A stretch of DNA of 64,000 nt from WRGT01 sp964450405 (GCA_964450405.1 CAYVCQ010000002.1:388945-452944), one strand, 5' to 3'. Counted from the stretch's first letter, positions 9,348 through 19,352 are shown. Program-made: numbers and translations. Notes: generated from the letters alone by a model not told the origin.

Positions 9348-10253
9348 TTATACAGCTTTTATATACATATAATATAAATAATAAATTACTTTTTTGGGAA
9401 GGCTGAACCCAATAATTTCTTTACGCGCCATTTCAAGATTATATTTATAAACGCCATGACCTATACTTTTTTTATAATTCCGGGCAAGCTTTAAATATAT
9501 TAATGCTTTATTATTCCATATATTTAACCAAAGATCTTCATTAAGCCATTCCTGAAGCTCAATAAAAAAACTGTTTATTTCCTCCCTCCATATATCTCTT
9601 AATTTGTTAGAGTCCTGATCAGAGTGAATTCTTGACTTTCCGGAAGTAATTTTTAGATACTTAAATTTATATCCATGGTTCAAAATTCTAAACCACATAT
9701 CATAATCCTGAACAGTTTTGTATTTCTCAGAAAAAAAACCAACCTCATCGAAAGCCTTTTTTGGAATTAGCAAACTACATCCGCCAATAAACCGATCATA
9801 CAATAGCCGGAAGACCAGTTCTTTTTCATTGAAAACAAATGGCCTCCCTTTTTGTATCATTTTACCATCAGAATCAATAAAGTCTTCATGAGAAAAAATT
9901 ATCGATCCAGGTGAATTATTATAATAAAATTCGATCTGCTTTTCAATCTTATAATTGTAATAAACATCATCATGACTTAACCAGGAAAAAAAATCGCCCT
10001 TCATCTTTGCTATCCCGAAATTCAGGGCTGTGGCGACTCCTCCATTCTCTTTTTCAAAATATCTTATTCTATCTCCATATGATAAAGCAATATTACGTGT
10101 TGCATCATCATCATTGGATCCATCGTTTATAACCAGAACTTCAATATTTGAATAAGTTTGAGCCAGTGCACTATCAATAGCCTCACGCATATAATTTGAG
10201 CCATTGTAAACAGGGATTATAATGGATACTAGAGAATTAAATTTATTATGCAT
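9348..10253 (-). CDS. GT2 family glycosyltransferase
   Basis: A 301-residue GT-A enzyme: SIIIPVYNGSNYM at the N-terminus, VINDGSNDDD (nucleotide-binding Asp pair) and LSHDDVYY, the DxD-equivalent metal site. No membrane segments. The N-terminal ~110 residues closely match those of the fusion protein at 15851-17398, so the two look like paralogues from duplication within the locus. The sugar it transfers is unknown. Confidence 0.8.
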   Translation of the reverse strand: MHNKFNSLVSIIIPVYNGSNYMREAIDSALAQTYSNIEVLVINDGSNDDDATRNIALSYGDRIRYFEKENGGVATALNFGIAKMKGDFFSWLSHDDVYYNYKIEKQIEFYYNNSPGSIIFSHEDFIDSDGKMIQKGRPFVFNEKELVFRLLYDRFIGGCSLLIPKKAFDEVGFFSEKYKTVQDYDMWFRILNHGYKFKYLKITSGKSRIHSDQDSNKLRDIWREEINSFFIELQEWLNEDLWLNIWNNKALIYLKLARNYKKSIGHGVYKYNLEMARKEIIGFSLPKKVIYYLYYMYIKAV

Positions 10254-10326
10254 TTTTAATTATACTCAATTTATTTTTTAAAGGATAATTGTACCATCAA
10301 ACTATATCAATAAAATCTTATTCTTT

Positions 10327-11331
10327 CTAAATTGTTTCATTCACTCTTTTTATCCAGAAACTCCCGCTAACCCATCCCCAATTTGTATTATTGCTTTTAG
10401 GAAAATATTTTTTCAATTGTTCCAAATAATGATGTTGAAGGTATACCATTGGAAGCAAAACTTGAAAATCCGTGTTACAAGTTAAAAAGGCTTGAAGCAA
10501 ATACGATTCCGTCCAGAATGCCCTAAAAGTACTATTTGTTGAATAGACCTCTGGATATTCAAACGGAAGAGGGATATCATGAAAATGAATGAATACATTT
10601 TTCTTTAGTAATGGTAAAATATCCAGGATTAAAAAATTCACATCACTTCCAATTTTACAGACGTGACTTGAATCAATGAATAAAATATCATTTTCTTTTA
10701 ATGATTCAAATATTTTATTGTCAAGTAATTCGACTCTCTGACGAATGATTTGAGTATTCTTTGTAAAATTTTCTTCAACAATTCTTAGATATGGATCAAT
10801 AATTGTATACTGTGTTTCGTAACCATCTTTTTCATTTAATCGTATTGCGGCTGCAATGATTTTTGATGAATTGCCTGAACCAATTTCGACTATTCTTCCC
10901 GGTTTATACTCTCTAATAATACAATGAAGGGGGGCTGCACAACCATAACTAAAATTACCATTATTTAAATGAAACTGCATACTATCCGCTGATGGATCAT
11001 TCGGCCACTCACACTCATTTTCATATTTATCACCAAGATGTTTGATGAATTTTAGGCATTCCTCTTTATCAATTTTAATGCCACCCATTTTACTGGTTTT
11101 ACTCCAAATTTTACGATGTTTAAGATCTTTAATATCAGGAATCGGGTGGTAAAAATGTACGGGGACAGGTAGAAAGCCAAATTTCAGACAAACATTAGTA
11201 CCAATACCTGAAATAACCATCAACTTTGTAATAGGGATAACAATGGGGCTAAATAAAATTACCACAAAATCCACAATTTTAATTTTTAAAAAAATCCGGT
11301 ATATAAATTTCATTAATTTAATTATTCTCAT
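10327..11331 (-). CDS. Class I SAM-dependent methyltransferase-like protein, membrane-anchored
   Basis: A 334-residue protein. A hydrophobic stretch near the N-terminus (residues ~18-45, FVVILFSPIVIPITKLMV) may be a membrane anchor or hairpin. The catalytic part has the SAM motif I GRIVEIGSGNSSKI and a later DILFIDSSHVCKIGSD acidic loop, as in Methyltransf_24-type proteins. It may O-methylate a glycan residue or chain end. The substrate is unknown. Confidence 0.65.
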   Translation of the reverse strand: MRIIKLMKFIYRIFLKIKIVDFVVILFSPIVIPITKLMVISGIGTNVCLKFGFLPVPVHFYHPIPDIKDLKHRKIWSKTSKMGGIKIDKEECLKFIKHLGDKYENECEWPNDPSADSMQFHLNNGNFSYGCAAPLHCIIREYKPGRIVEIGSGNSSKIIAAAIRLNEKDGYETQYTIIDPYLRIVEENFTKNTQIIRQRVELLDNKIFESLKENDILFIDSSHVCKIGSDVNFLILDILPLLKKNVFIHFHDIPLPFEYPEVYSTNSTFRAFWTESYLLQAFLTCNTDFQVLLPMVYLQHHYLEQLKKYFPKSNNTNWGWVSGSFWIKRVNETI

Positions 11332-11536
11332 TTTCTTTTCAAATCCTCTTCCCGATATGGTCTTTAAAGAAATCGTCTAAAAAACGATTAAGTAACTATT
11401 CTGCGATTATAAACTAGTTAAAAAATGTAGGCATCAATAGCATACACAAATAAATATTTTCAGTTTATGATATCACTATTTATCACTTAACATAAATGGT
11501 CAACTTCGTAATGTCCAAAAATAATATTCAACAATA
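11332..11536. other. Intergenic gap, no feature resolved
   Basis: About 205 AT-rich bases between the fnlC-like gene and the downstream methyltransferase gene. No open frame, clear hairpin or consensus promoter was found. It is the longest break in the first 20 kb and could hold a promoter for the 1-11.3 kb genes. Confidence 0.3.
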
Positions 11537-12661
11537 TCATTCATTAATATACCAGACTCTTCTTTTAACAAAATCAGTGTAACTTAAAATAATTCTTAAG
11601 ACTTTTTCAGATACATTCGGCACATTATAATCAGAGACCATCTCCAGATCTCTTTCTCTTCCTCGTGATTGCGAAACTGCTACAGGTATTGACTCAAGCA
11701 CCCTTTCCCTGCTTAGTCCGGTCATTATTACAGCACCCTCTTCCATCCCTTCCGGCCGTTCATGTGATTCACGTAAATTTAATGCCGGAAAGTTCATGAT
11801 GGATGATTCCTCGGTTATAGTTCCGCTGTCAGATATTACACAAAATGCATTCTGCTGAAGATTAATATAGTCAATAAAACCTAAGGGCTTTACTGTTCGG
11901 ACCATTTCGTCCAATTTTACAGAATAGGTATCCAGACGTTTCCTTGTTCTTGGATGTGTTGAAAATATAATCGGATATTTATAATTACTGCATAGTGTAT
12001 TGAGAATATCCGCTATTTTGCTTAATCTTTTTTCATCATCAACATTCTCTTCTCTATGTGAGCTTACTACAAAATATTTACCTTTCTCAAGATTCAGCCT
12101 CTTTACTACATCTGAATTTTCGATTTTATCTTTATAAAACTCCAAAACTTCAAACATCGGGCTTCCGGTTTTTATTATCTGTTCCGGCGGGAATCCCTCT
12201 GCCAGAAGATATTCTCGAGCTATTGAACTATAAGGCATGTTAATATCAGATGTGTGATCAACAATCTTCCTGTTAGTCTCTTCCGGAACTCTCTGGTCAT
12301 AGCACCTGTTTCCGGCTTCCATGTGGAAAATTGGTATTTTTCTTTTTTTTGCCGGAATAACTGAAAGACAGCTATTTGTATCACCAAGAACCAGTAGAGA
12401 ATCAGGTTTTTCTTTTTCCAGAACCTCATCAATTTTAATAATTATATTCCCTATTGTCTCTGCAGAATTGGATGATGCAGCATCAAGAAAATAATCCGGT
12501 TTTCTTATATCCAGTTCATCAAAAAAAATCTTATTAAGTTCATAATCATAATTCTGTCCGGTATGAACAATAATCTGGTCAGTATAATCATCCAGTTTTT
12601 TTATTACACGGGATAGTCTAATTATTTCGGGCCTTGTGCCAATAACAGTTATTACTTTCAT
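11537..12661 (-). CDS. fnlC: Non-hydrolysing UDP-HexNAc 2-epimerase, FnlC/WbjD/CapG type
   Basis: A 374-residue member of the UDP-GlcNAc 2-epimerase family: GTRPEIIRLS at the N-terminus, HMEAGNRCYDQRVPEETNRK in the middle and SDSGTITEESS near the C-terminus. The GNRC(Y/F)DQRVPEE form is characteristic of the L-FucNAc/L-QuiNAc branch (FnlC, WbjD, CapG) rather than WecB. It overlaps the end of the FnlA-like gene by four bases. No separate WbpI-type epimerase was found, so it could also serve the amino-uronic acid route. Confidence 0.85.
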   Translation of the reverse strand: MKVITVIGTRPEIIRLSRVIKKLDDYTDQIIVHTGQNYDYELNKIFFDELDIRKPDYFLDAASSNSAETIGNIIIKIDEVLEKEKPDSLLVLGDTNSCLSVIPAKKRKIPIFHMEAGNRCYDQRVPEETNRKIVDHTSDINMPYSSIAREYLLAEGFPPEQIIKTGSPMFEVLEFYKDKIENSDVVKRLNLEKGKYFVVSSHREENVDDEKRLSKIADILNTLCSNYKYPIIFSTHPRTRKRLDTYSVKLDEMVRTVKPLGFIDYINLQQNAFCVISDSGTITEESSIMNFPALNLRESHERPEGMEEGAVIMTGLSRERVLESIPVAVSQSRGRERDLEMVSDYNVPNVSEKVLRIILSYTDFVKRRVWYINE

Positions 12662-13683
12662 TTATCTGCTGCCTGTACTTTTAATGCATCCTTAACCTCG
12701 GAGAGCGAGGATACCAGTTTTTTTACATCCTCAACGGTCAAACGATGTGTATTATGAGAATTATAATCCTCCTGTGCAGAAACCTTAGTTTCTCCTTCAA
12801 CGAAGTATTTATTATAATTCAGATCTCTGTTATCTGCGGGTATCCGGTAATAATCACCAAGATCTATTGCCTTTGCCATTTCCTCTCTCATCACAAGAGT
12901 TTCATACAGTTTTTCACCGTGCCTGGTTCCAATGATTTTTATTTCATTATCTACTTTAAATAATTCCAATAAAGCCTTTGCAAGATCACCAATTGTTGAA
13001 GCCGGTGATTTTTGTACAAACATGTCACCCTGTTTCCCATGTTGAAATGCATAAATAACAAGATCCACTGCATCCTCAAGTGACATCAAAAAACGTGTCA
13101 TATTAGGGTCTGTAATGGTTATAGGTTTTTTATCCAATATCTGGTCTATAAAGAGAGGTATAACTGAACCTCTTGATGCCATAACATTTCCATATCTTGT
13201 ACCGCATAAAATAGTTTCTGTTCCGTTAATTGTCCTTGATTTTGCGATCATAACTTTTTCCAGAAGGGCTTTAGTAAGACCCATTGCGTTAATTGGATAA
13301 ACTGCCTTATCAGTACTCAAAACAATAACTCTCTTAACTCCATTGGCAACAGCCGCATTTAAAACATTCTCTGTGCCTAAAATATTTGTTCTGACTGCCT
13401 CCATCGGATAAAATTCACATGAAGGAACCTGTTTCAATGCCGCAGCATGAAAAATATAATCAACCCCCGGCATGGCAAAGTTTACACTATTATAATCCCT
13501 GACATCTCCTATATAGAATTTAACTTTGTCATTCTTGAGTTTTATCCTCATATCCTCCTGTTTCTTCTCATCACGGCTGAAGATACGGATCTCTTTTATT
13601 TCTGTATTTAAAAACCGGCTAAGAACAGCATTACCGAAAGAACCTGTTCCCCCTGTGATCATTAATATTTTACCCTTAAACAT
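12658..13683 (-). CDS. fnlA: UDP-GlcNAc 4,6-dehydratase/5-epimerase, FnlA/WbjB/CapE type
   Basis: A 341-residue extended SDR. Rossmann loop GGTGSFG (residues 11-17) and SRDEKKQEDMR fit the FnlA/CapE group. The usual YxxxK is MGLTK (M134, K138), as in CapE-type enzymes where Met replaces Tyr. FVQKSPASTI and GTRHGEKLYE are further family marks. It should convert UDP-GlcNAc to the 2-acetamido-2,6-dideoxy-4-keto intermediates used by the next two enzymes. Confidence 0.88.
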   Translation of the reverse strand: MFKGKILMITGGTGSFGNAVLSRFLNTEIKEIRIFSRDEKKQEDMRIKLKNDKVKFYIGDVRDYNSVNFAMPGVDYIFHAAALKQVPSCEFYPMEAVRTNILGTENVLNAAVANGVKRVIVLSTDKAVYPINAMGLTKALLEKVMIAKSRTINGTETILCGTRYGNVMASRGSVIPLFIDQILDKKPITITDPNMTRFLMSLEDAVDLVIYAFQHGKQGDMFVQKSPASTIGDLAKALLELFKVDNEIKIIGTRHGEKLYETLVMREEMAKAIDLGDYYRIPADNRDLNYNKYFVEGETKVSAQEDYNSHNTHRLTVEDVKKLVSSLSEVKDALKVQAADK

Positions 13684-13755
13684 TATTTATAACTCCTTAA
13701 TAATCATTAATTTTAAGTTGAAAGTTTGAAATAATAAACTTCCAATTTTAATTTC

Positions 13756-14634
13756 TCAATATAGATGCTTTTTTTCAAGATAATCTTCATACATTCTCTT
13801 TATAAGTTCTTCCCATGAAGGCGGAGTGTAACCTGTTTTTAATCTGAATCTGTCAGAATTGAGTGACCTGTCTATTTTAAGACTGCTGTCAGGATGTATT
13901 ACAATATCTTTTTGATATATTTCTGCAACTAATTTTAATAAATCACACTTTGAGATTGGTTCTGATGATACATGATAAAGGCCTGTCATATCATTGCAGG
14001 GTATAACAAATTTATCTATTATTGAGGCAAATTCTATTGTTGGAAATCCTGTATATATCGCCTCAGTAAATCCATCAATTTCCCCCTGTTGAGCCAGGAA
14101 CCAGTCAATCAAAGAGACTTTCGCTCTCAGCTCATGTCCAATAATTGATGTTCTAAGAGTAACTGCATTCGGATAATCTACTTCACCAAGAAATTTTGTT
14201 CTCCCATAAAGATCATCAGCATCGGCAAAATCGTTATCATGGTAATTCCCTTTACTGCCTTTAAATACGCAATCAGTGCTAATATGTATTAGCCGGGCAT
14301 TATTCCCGGCACAGATTTCTGCAAGCTGATGAGGAAATAACGAGTTTATTGAAATAGTAATAATTGATTTTTTTGATTCCTTCAACTGCTTAATGATTCC
14401 TATACAATTAACAACTACATCAGGTTTTATCTGTGTAATCACAGACCGGACTGAATTAATATCAAAAGCATTTATCCCGGTAATTACTCGTTGAGCCATC
14501 TCCCCTGGAAAGTACTTTTCAAAGTTCTGGTTATCAATTTCCGTAGCATATACATCAAAGTTTTTATTTTTACTGAAATAGTAAAACATCGTATGACCGA
14601 GCATACCTGTTGCACCAAAAATAAGAATTTTCAT
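13756..14634 (-). CDS. RmlD-like SDR reductase for a UDP-2-acetamido-2,6-dideoxy-L-hexose
   Basis: About 292 residues from the ATG at 14634, which has GGAG six bases upstream; the frame itself opens at 14649. GATGMLGHT is the NADPH loop, STDCVF and the YGRTK (YxxxK) site follow. It resembles dTDP-4-dehydrorhamnose reductase rather than CapF/WbjC: CapF is ~370 residues because of a C-terminal cupin domain, absent here. Short RmlD-like reductases beside FnlA and FnlC homologues are known from L-RhaNAc/L-QuiNAc routes (WbvR type), so the product may be UDP-L-QuiNAc or UDP-L-RhaNAc rather than UDP-L-FucNAc. Confidence 0.75.
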   Translation of the reverse strand: MKILIFGATGMLGHTMFYYFSKNKNFDVYATEIDNQNFEKYFPGEMAQRVITGINAFDINSVRSVITQIKPDVVVNCIGIIKQLKESKKSIITISINSLFPHQLAEICAGNNARLIHISTDCVFKGSKGNYHDNDFADADDLYGRTKFLGEVDYPNAVTLRTSIIGHELRAKVSLIDWFLAQQGEIDGFTEAIYTGFPTIEFASIIDKFVIPCNDMTGLYHVSSEPISKCDLLKLVAEIYQKDIVIHPDSSLKIDRSLNSDRFRLKTGYTPPSWEELIKRMYEDYLEKKHLY

Positions 14635-14651
14635 TAACCGCTCCATCAATA

Positions 14652-15824
14652 CTATAGGGTAGTTTTATTTACCATTATGGTTTTATAAGAATTTATTGTT
14701 TTATTTTTCAAATCATTATAATCTAATCTTGTTTTAACAGTTTCCCAATTAATGGCACTTGCTTTATCAACAAGATCATCATCTTTGAGTGCTTTGAGGA
14801 TAGCAATGGCAACCTTATCGGGATCTTCGGGCGGAACCAGCAGACCGGAAATTCCATCTTCAAACCATTCGTCCGCAGCAGATGTCCAGGATTGTATAGG
14901 GAATGAACCCATAGTCATAGCTTCCAGAACACTGGTGCTGATGGCATCACTAATACTTAATCCGATAGAAATACGTGCTTTACCATGAAAATTTAAAATG
15001 TCATCATGTTTAGTATCGATTGGGACTATTATTACTTTGATACCGGTATCGGCTTCGAATAATTCTGCTGCAATTTCTACCTGATAACCTTCACATGAAT
15101 ATATTACCAGAGTATAATTTTCTAGATGTTCTTTTATCATACTCAAAGCGCGTAAACCTACAAAAGCTCTTCCAGCCCAACCCTGATATCCCTTAAGCAT
15201 GATTATTTTTCTGCTTGAAGGTTGTAGAGAGTTCTGCTTTTTTATTGTTAAATCATCAATATCAAGTCCGCCGGAGTTAGGGTAAACAGGCATTGTAATT
15301 TTATTAAATCCGAAATCAGCTGCTAATTTCACATCTCTTTCACATTCGCAGGAATAGTAATCGCAGAGACTCAATACTTCTCTGATTTTATCTTTATGAT
15401 TCTTTAATCTTCCAAAAAGATAAATATCGCTGCCCCAGTTAGTATGCCACCAGATTGGGAACGGTTTCCCTTCAAACCACTTTTTCTTAACTGATAACAA
15501 TAAATAACCAGCGCCTTGAGTTTCAAGAGTATGTATAATATCCGGTTTAGTTTTTCGGATATAATGATATAACCGTCTTTCATGAAAATCAGATCTTATT
15601 AACTTCAAAATCTTATAATATATCTTAAAAAATAATCCGGAATATACAGATTTATCTAACACAAATATTTTAGGATGAGATATGTTTAAACTTAAAAAAG
15701 ACTTATGTAAATACTGCCCTTCCCGTGAAGGATATAAACAGATCTCCCACCCCTGATCGGAGATCTGTTTTATCCAGCGGGAAGCATGGATACTTTCAGT
15801 TATTGCTATAAATAGAATTTTCAT
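14652..15824 (-). CDS. GT4-type glycosyltransferase (FucNAc/QuiNAc transferase candidate)
   Basis: A 390-residue GT-B enzyme. MKILFIAITESIHASRW opens the acceptor domain; MLKGYQGWAGRA and the loop STSVLEAMTMGSFPIQ form the donor site. It is paralogous to 25855-27018 (compare PNSGGLDIDDL with PGSGGIDIEDM). Its position directly upstream of the RmlD-like, fnlA and fnlC genes makes it the best candidate to transfer the amino-deoxyhexose they make, by analogy with clusters where a GT4 gene abuts wbjBCD. That link is inference. Confidence 0.78.
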   Translation of the reverse strand: MKILFIAITESIHASRWIKQISDQGWEICLYPSREGQYLHKSFLSLNISHPKIFVLDKSVYSGLFFKIYYKILKLIRSDFHERRLYHYIRKTKPDIIHTLETQGAGYLLLSVKKKWFEGKPFPIWWHTNWGSDIYLFGRLKNHKDKIREVLSLCDYYSCECERDVKLAADFGFNKITMPVYPNSGGLDIDDLTIKKQNSLQPSSRKIIMLKGYQGWAGRAFVGLRALSMIKEHLENYTLVIYSCEGYQVEIAAELFEADTGIKVIIVPIDTKHDDILNFHGKARISIGLSISDAISTSVLEAMTMGSFPIQSWTSAADEWFEDGISGLLVPPEDPDKVAIAILKALKDDDLVDKASAINWETVKTRLDYNDLKNKTINSYKTIMVNKTTL

Positions 15825-15850
15825 AATTTACAAATATCTTATTTAAAAAA

Positions 15851-17398
15851 TTATACGAAATTTATTTCTTTTAGATTATATAATGCAAGGCATTTGTCAG
15901 TATAATTATTGTTATCCTCGGTACATCCTTCGTTGATTACAAATAGAGGTTCCGGGAAATTAAATGGAGGCACCTGCATATTTAAAGGTCGCCAAATATT
16001 CTTTATATCCAGATCTATATTATTCTTTCTACTTATAAAAGTTGTAATAAGTAAATATTTAATGTTTGAATTTTTAAAATTTTTAATCGCATTTATTCCG
16101 TCCTGATAAGGCAGGTGTACCAGACAATCTCGGCATAATATCAGATCACCTTCAGGTAATTTATCATTAATAATATCCATACAGATAAAACTTTTCTTTT
16201 CATCTTCATATTTTTTTTTGTTACTAATAATTATTTTATCAACGATATCTATCCCGTAATATTTCTTTATTAAATCCAGGTTAACATATCGCATCCAGTT
16301 AAAATCTCCACAGGGAGCATCAATAAAAGTGGTAATATTAAACTTTTTAAAAATTTCAGGGATCATCTCTCTAATAATTTTTGTCTGATGCAAAGTTGAC
16401 CCTTCTCCAGACCGTGATTCCTTCGATTTAAAAGTATTTAGTTTATAATATAATGTGAACCTGTTTTTATTATTATTTATGCCCCCTTTTATGTATTTAA
16501 ATAAAAATCTGTTTTCTTTCAATATCCCATATAGTGATTTAATTTTTTTTATCATGTAATAAACTTTCCTATGAATTAAAATCCATGATTCATCTTTAAA
16601 ATTATCAGAATAAACAAAATATGAAGCTAGAAAAAAACGTCTTCTATAAAAACTATTACCAACAATTTCATTCTTTTTCTTGTCAGTAATATTCAAGGCA
16701 AGATAAAACCTCAATAATAATAAATTACACTCTTCTACTACTGTTGTACTCAATTTCTTAGTAGTCTGCTCACCATGCTGACGGGACCTTACTAATGTTT
16801 CCGGAATTCTTAAAAAATGATAATGTTCTGCTAAACGAAACCATAAATCATAATCCTGAGTTGTTAAAAGCGACTCGTTAAATTTCCCGTCCATATTAAA
16901 GCATTCTTTTGGGATGAGTAAAGTACATCCATGAAGAATATTTTCGATCGTAATCCAGTAACGGAAATCTGCTGAATCAATTTCTGGCATTTTAACTGTT
17001 TCTATATAATGTGATTTTTGATTAATAATTTCAAAATCTGAATAGATTACTGCTTTTTTATTTTCAAGCATGCTTAAAAAACTGATCTGGGCTTCAATTT
17101 TATTATTATAATAAACATCATCATGGCTCAGCCAGGAAAAATATTCCCCTGTCATTTTTTCAATGCCAAGATTTAAAGCAGTGGCGACACCACCGTTATA
17201 TTTTTCAAAATACTTTATTTTATCACCATACGAAACGGCAATATCCCTGGTTTTATTACTATCGTTTGAACCATCATTTATTACAATTATTTCAATATTT
17301 TTATATGTCTGTGCCAGGGCACTATCAATTGCTTCCCGTAAAAAATTGGACCCGTTAAAAACAGGGATTATAACAGAAACTTTTGGATTAAAACTCAC
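15851..17398 (-). CDS. Fusion: GT2 glycosyltransferase + C-terminal SAM methyltransferase-like domain
   Basis: A 515-residue protein in two parts. Residues 1-~230 are a GT2 domain (SVIIPVFNGSNFL, VINDGSNDS, LSHDDVYY). After a linker rich in Lys/Arg/Tyr, residues ~310-515 form a methyltransferase-like fold with motif I TFIDAPCGDFNWM, YYGIDIVDKII and LILCRDCLVHLPYQ. No frameshift separates them. It could add a sugar and methylate it, or cap the chain. The GT2 part is paralogous to 9348-10253. Confidence 0.8.
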   Translation of the reverse strand: MSFNPKVSVIIPVFNGSNFLREAIDSALAQTYKNIEIIVINDGSNDSNKTRDIAVSYGDKIKYFEKYNGGVATALNLGIEKMTGEYFSWLSHDDVYYNNKIEAQISFLSMLENKKAVIYSDFEIINQKSHYIETVKMPEIDSADFRYWITIENILHGCTLLIPKECFNMDGKFNESLLTTQDYDLWFRLAEHYHFLRIPETLVRSRQHGEQTTKKLSTTVVEECNLLLLRFYLALNITDKKKNEIVGNSFYRRRFFLASYFVYSDNFKDESWILIHRKVYYMIKKIKSLYGILKENRFLFKYIKGGINNNKNRFTLYYKLNTFKSKESRSGEGSTLHQTKIIREMIPEIFKKFNITTFIDAPCGDFNWMRYVNLDLIKKYYGIDIVDKIIISNKKKYEDEKKSFICMDIINDKLPEGDLILCRDCLVHLPYQDGINAIKNFKNSNIKYLLITTFISRKNNIDLDIKNIWRPLNMQVPPFNFPEPLFVINEGCTEDNNNYTDKCLALYNLKEINFV

Positions 17399-17474
17399 TT
17401 ATTTAATTTCCTTAGTTATAAAATTATTGAGAAAAAATTCAGAACTAAACTTATTTAAAATCTTGCAATATAAA

Positions 17475-19352
17475 TTACTGATCCTTAATATTTAACTCAT
17501 ATGCACTCAATGATGGATCATTATAAATCACAACGAGTTTAATATCTTTTGGAGGAAAAATAAACAGTCCAGGATCAAGTTTGAAATTATCTTTATCCCA
17601 GAGAATAAATTTAAATTGCTTTTCCCTTATAAGATTCCAGAAATTTCCTTTGGGATCTGTTGCAGATACTAACTCATACGAAGTACTCACTTTCTGAAGC
17701 AAATCAGGACGAAGCCAAAGACGATAATAAGTTAACATAAGAACCCGATCATATTGATGCGCTTTTGCATTAATTGCTTTATGTGCCAGGGTATAATTAA
17801 AATCTTCTGTATATAAAAAACTTTTTCGACCGCTGGAAAATAAATTTGAAATTTTAATTTTCCTGAATGTATTAAAGCCATCAGTTTGTGACTGAAAATT
17901 AGTATACAATGGTATCAATACTATGGTTATACAAACTGCAATAGATATAATTTTAGAGAGTAAAGTTTTCTGCCTGCTGATACGATCAGCCCCTGCCGCA
18001 ATAGGAATACTGAACATAAAAAGCGTTGCCAGGAAGTAGCGAGGCATAAGATAGGATGGAAATAAAAATACCCAGAATACTAATCCGATAAAAGTAGTAA
18101 AACCAATCGCACCAATTTTACTCTCACTCAATGAAAGAGTTTTTGGTAAAACTAAAAGTAGAGGTGCAAACGCAATAAACAGCGGAGATAGTGTGCCAAG
18201 TTGAGCCCAGTAATGACCAAAAGTTAGAGCTAAAGGATAACTTAATATAATTTTAATCGTAGTAGCAGTTGAATAAAATGATTCGTAACCGCTTGTACCA
18301 ATGATTGGGCCTTTAAAAAAAAGATTCTTTACTATATGCGGAGTGACCGCAAAAACAAACGCAATAATAAAGATAATCGAACTTTTAAAAGATAGATAAA
18401 AGTTATTTAATAAGAGCTTCCATTTTTTATAATAAAACGATTGAAATCCCTCTATAATAAAACGCCAGTTACAAAGAACTAATATTGAAGGAATAAGCGG
18501 AATGATATAGCTTAATTTAAATACACAGGCAAAACCTGTAAAAACACCGGCCATAAATAATGATCCTTTTCGTACTCCTTTATCCCAACACATAATTGAA
18601 AATAGATAAGCAGCAACAGCTGGTCCAACAGCAAATAAATCCGTCTTCCCGGAAGTCCATAAAACGCTGCCTGCTGATGATGTCATTACCATTATAACAA
18701 CAATCAACGCCCCACGTCTGCTTAATCTGCATTCACGTGCCAGGCCATAGAATAGCATAAGAATCGGGAAAAAGTTTATTAAGGAGTAGCAGCGCGGAGA
18801 TGCATCAGGCAACCCCAAAGAATATAATGCAGCTAATAAAATCTCTGCTAAATAACCAACGTAAGCAAAACTTTCATATCCAGGAAGAGGTGTAACTGTA
18901 TGGGATGCTGAAATAACTTTAGGTAATGCAAGATAAAACGCATATGCATCTCCCGCAACACCTCCGTACAAGGTGCTTACACTTAATATTAGCAATATAA
19001 ATAGAAGCAATGAAATAAATTTCCATACAAATGAAGCAGAAATCCAATCACAGTATACTCTCTTTATAGAATCGCGCCACAGTGATCTGCTAATAAATAT
19101 CGAAAATAATGCTGCAGCTGAAAGTGTAAAGAATATTGATTTAATAACCAACGGTGTAAACCACCCGGCCAATCCTAACAGAATCAGGGATGATCCAAGT
19201 ACTGCCTGCCCTAAAAAATATGCCACTGCAGTTTCTAACCAGATAGACAGTGGAGGTAGATATCTCCCTATTGGCCGCATAATAATTACACCAGCACCAA
19301 TACTTGCAAAAAATAACAAAGAGGCTGTATAAATAAAAAAAAGCATATCCAT
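17475..19352 (-). CDS. Polytopic GT-C-like membrane glycosyltransferase
   Basis: A 625-residue hydrophobic protein with roughly a dozen predicted membrane segments and a soluble C-terminal tail of ~110 residues. An acidic site in the first large external loop (GGVAGDAYAFYLALPK) and a lysine-containing TSGKTDLFAVGP segment resemble GT-C enzymes of the ArnT/PMT type that use polyprenyl-phosphate sugars. It sits four bases from a DUF2304 gene, which overlaps a DPM-like GT2 gene; this grouping suggests a lipid-linked-sugar decoration module. The exact family is not certain. Confidence 0.6.
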   Translation of the reverse strand: MDMLFFIYTASLLFFASIGAGVIIMRPIGRYLPPLSIWLETAVAYFLGQAVLGSSLILLGLAGWFTPLVIKSIFFTLSAAALFSIFISRSLWRDSIKRVYCDWISASFVWKFISLLLFILLILSVSTLYGGVAGDAYAFYLALPKVISASHTVTPLPGYESFAYVGYLAEILLAALYSLGLPDASPRCYSLINFFPILMLFYGLARECRLSRRGALIVVIMVMTSSAGSVLWTSGKTDLFAVGPAVAAYLFSIMCWDKGVRKGSLFMAGVFTGFACVFKLSYIIPLIPSILVLCNWRFIIEGFQSFYYKKWKLLLNNFYLSFKSSIIFIIAFVFAVTPHIVKNLFFKGPIIGTSGYESFYSTATTIKIILSYPLALTFGHYWAQLGTLSPLFIAFAPLLLVLPKTLSLSESKIGAIGFTTFIGLVFWVFLFPSYLMPRYFLATLFMFSIPIAAGADRISRQKTLLSKIISIAVCITIVLIPLYTNFQSQTDGFNTFRKIKISNLFSSGRKSFLYTEDFNYTLAHKAINAKAHQYDRVLMLTYYRLWLRPDLLQKVSTSYELVSATDPKGNFWNLIREKQFKFILWDKDNFKLDPGLFIFPPKDIKLVVIYNDPSLSAYELNIKDQ

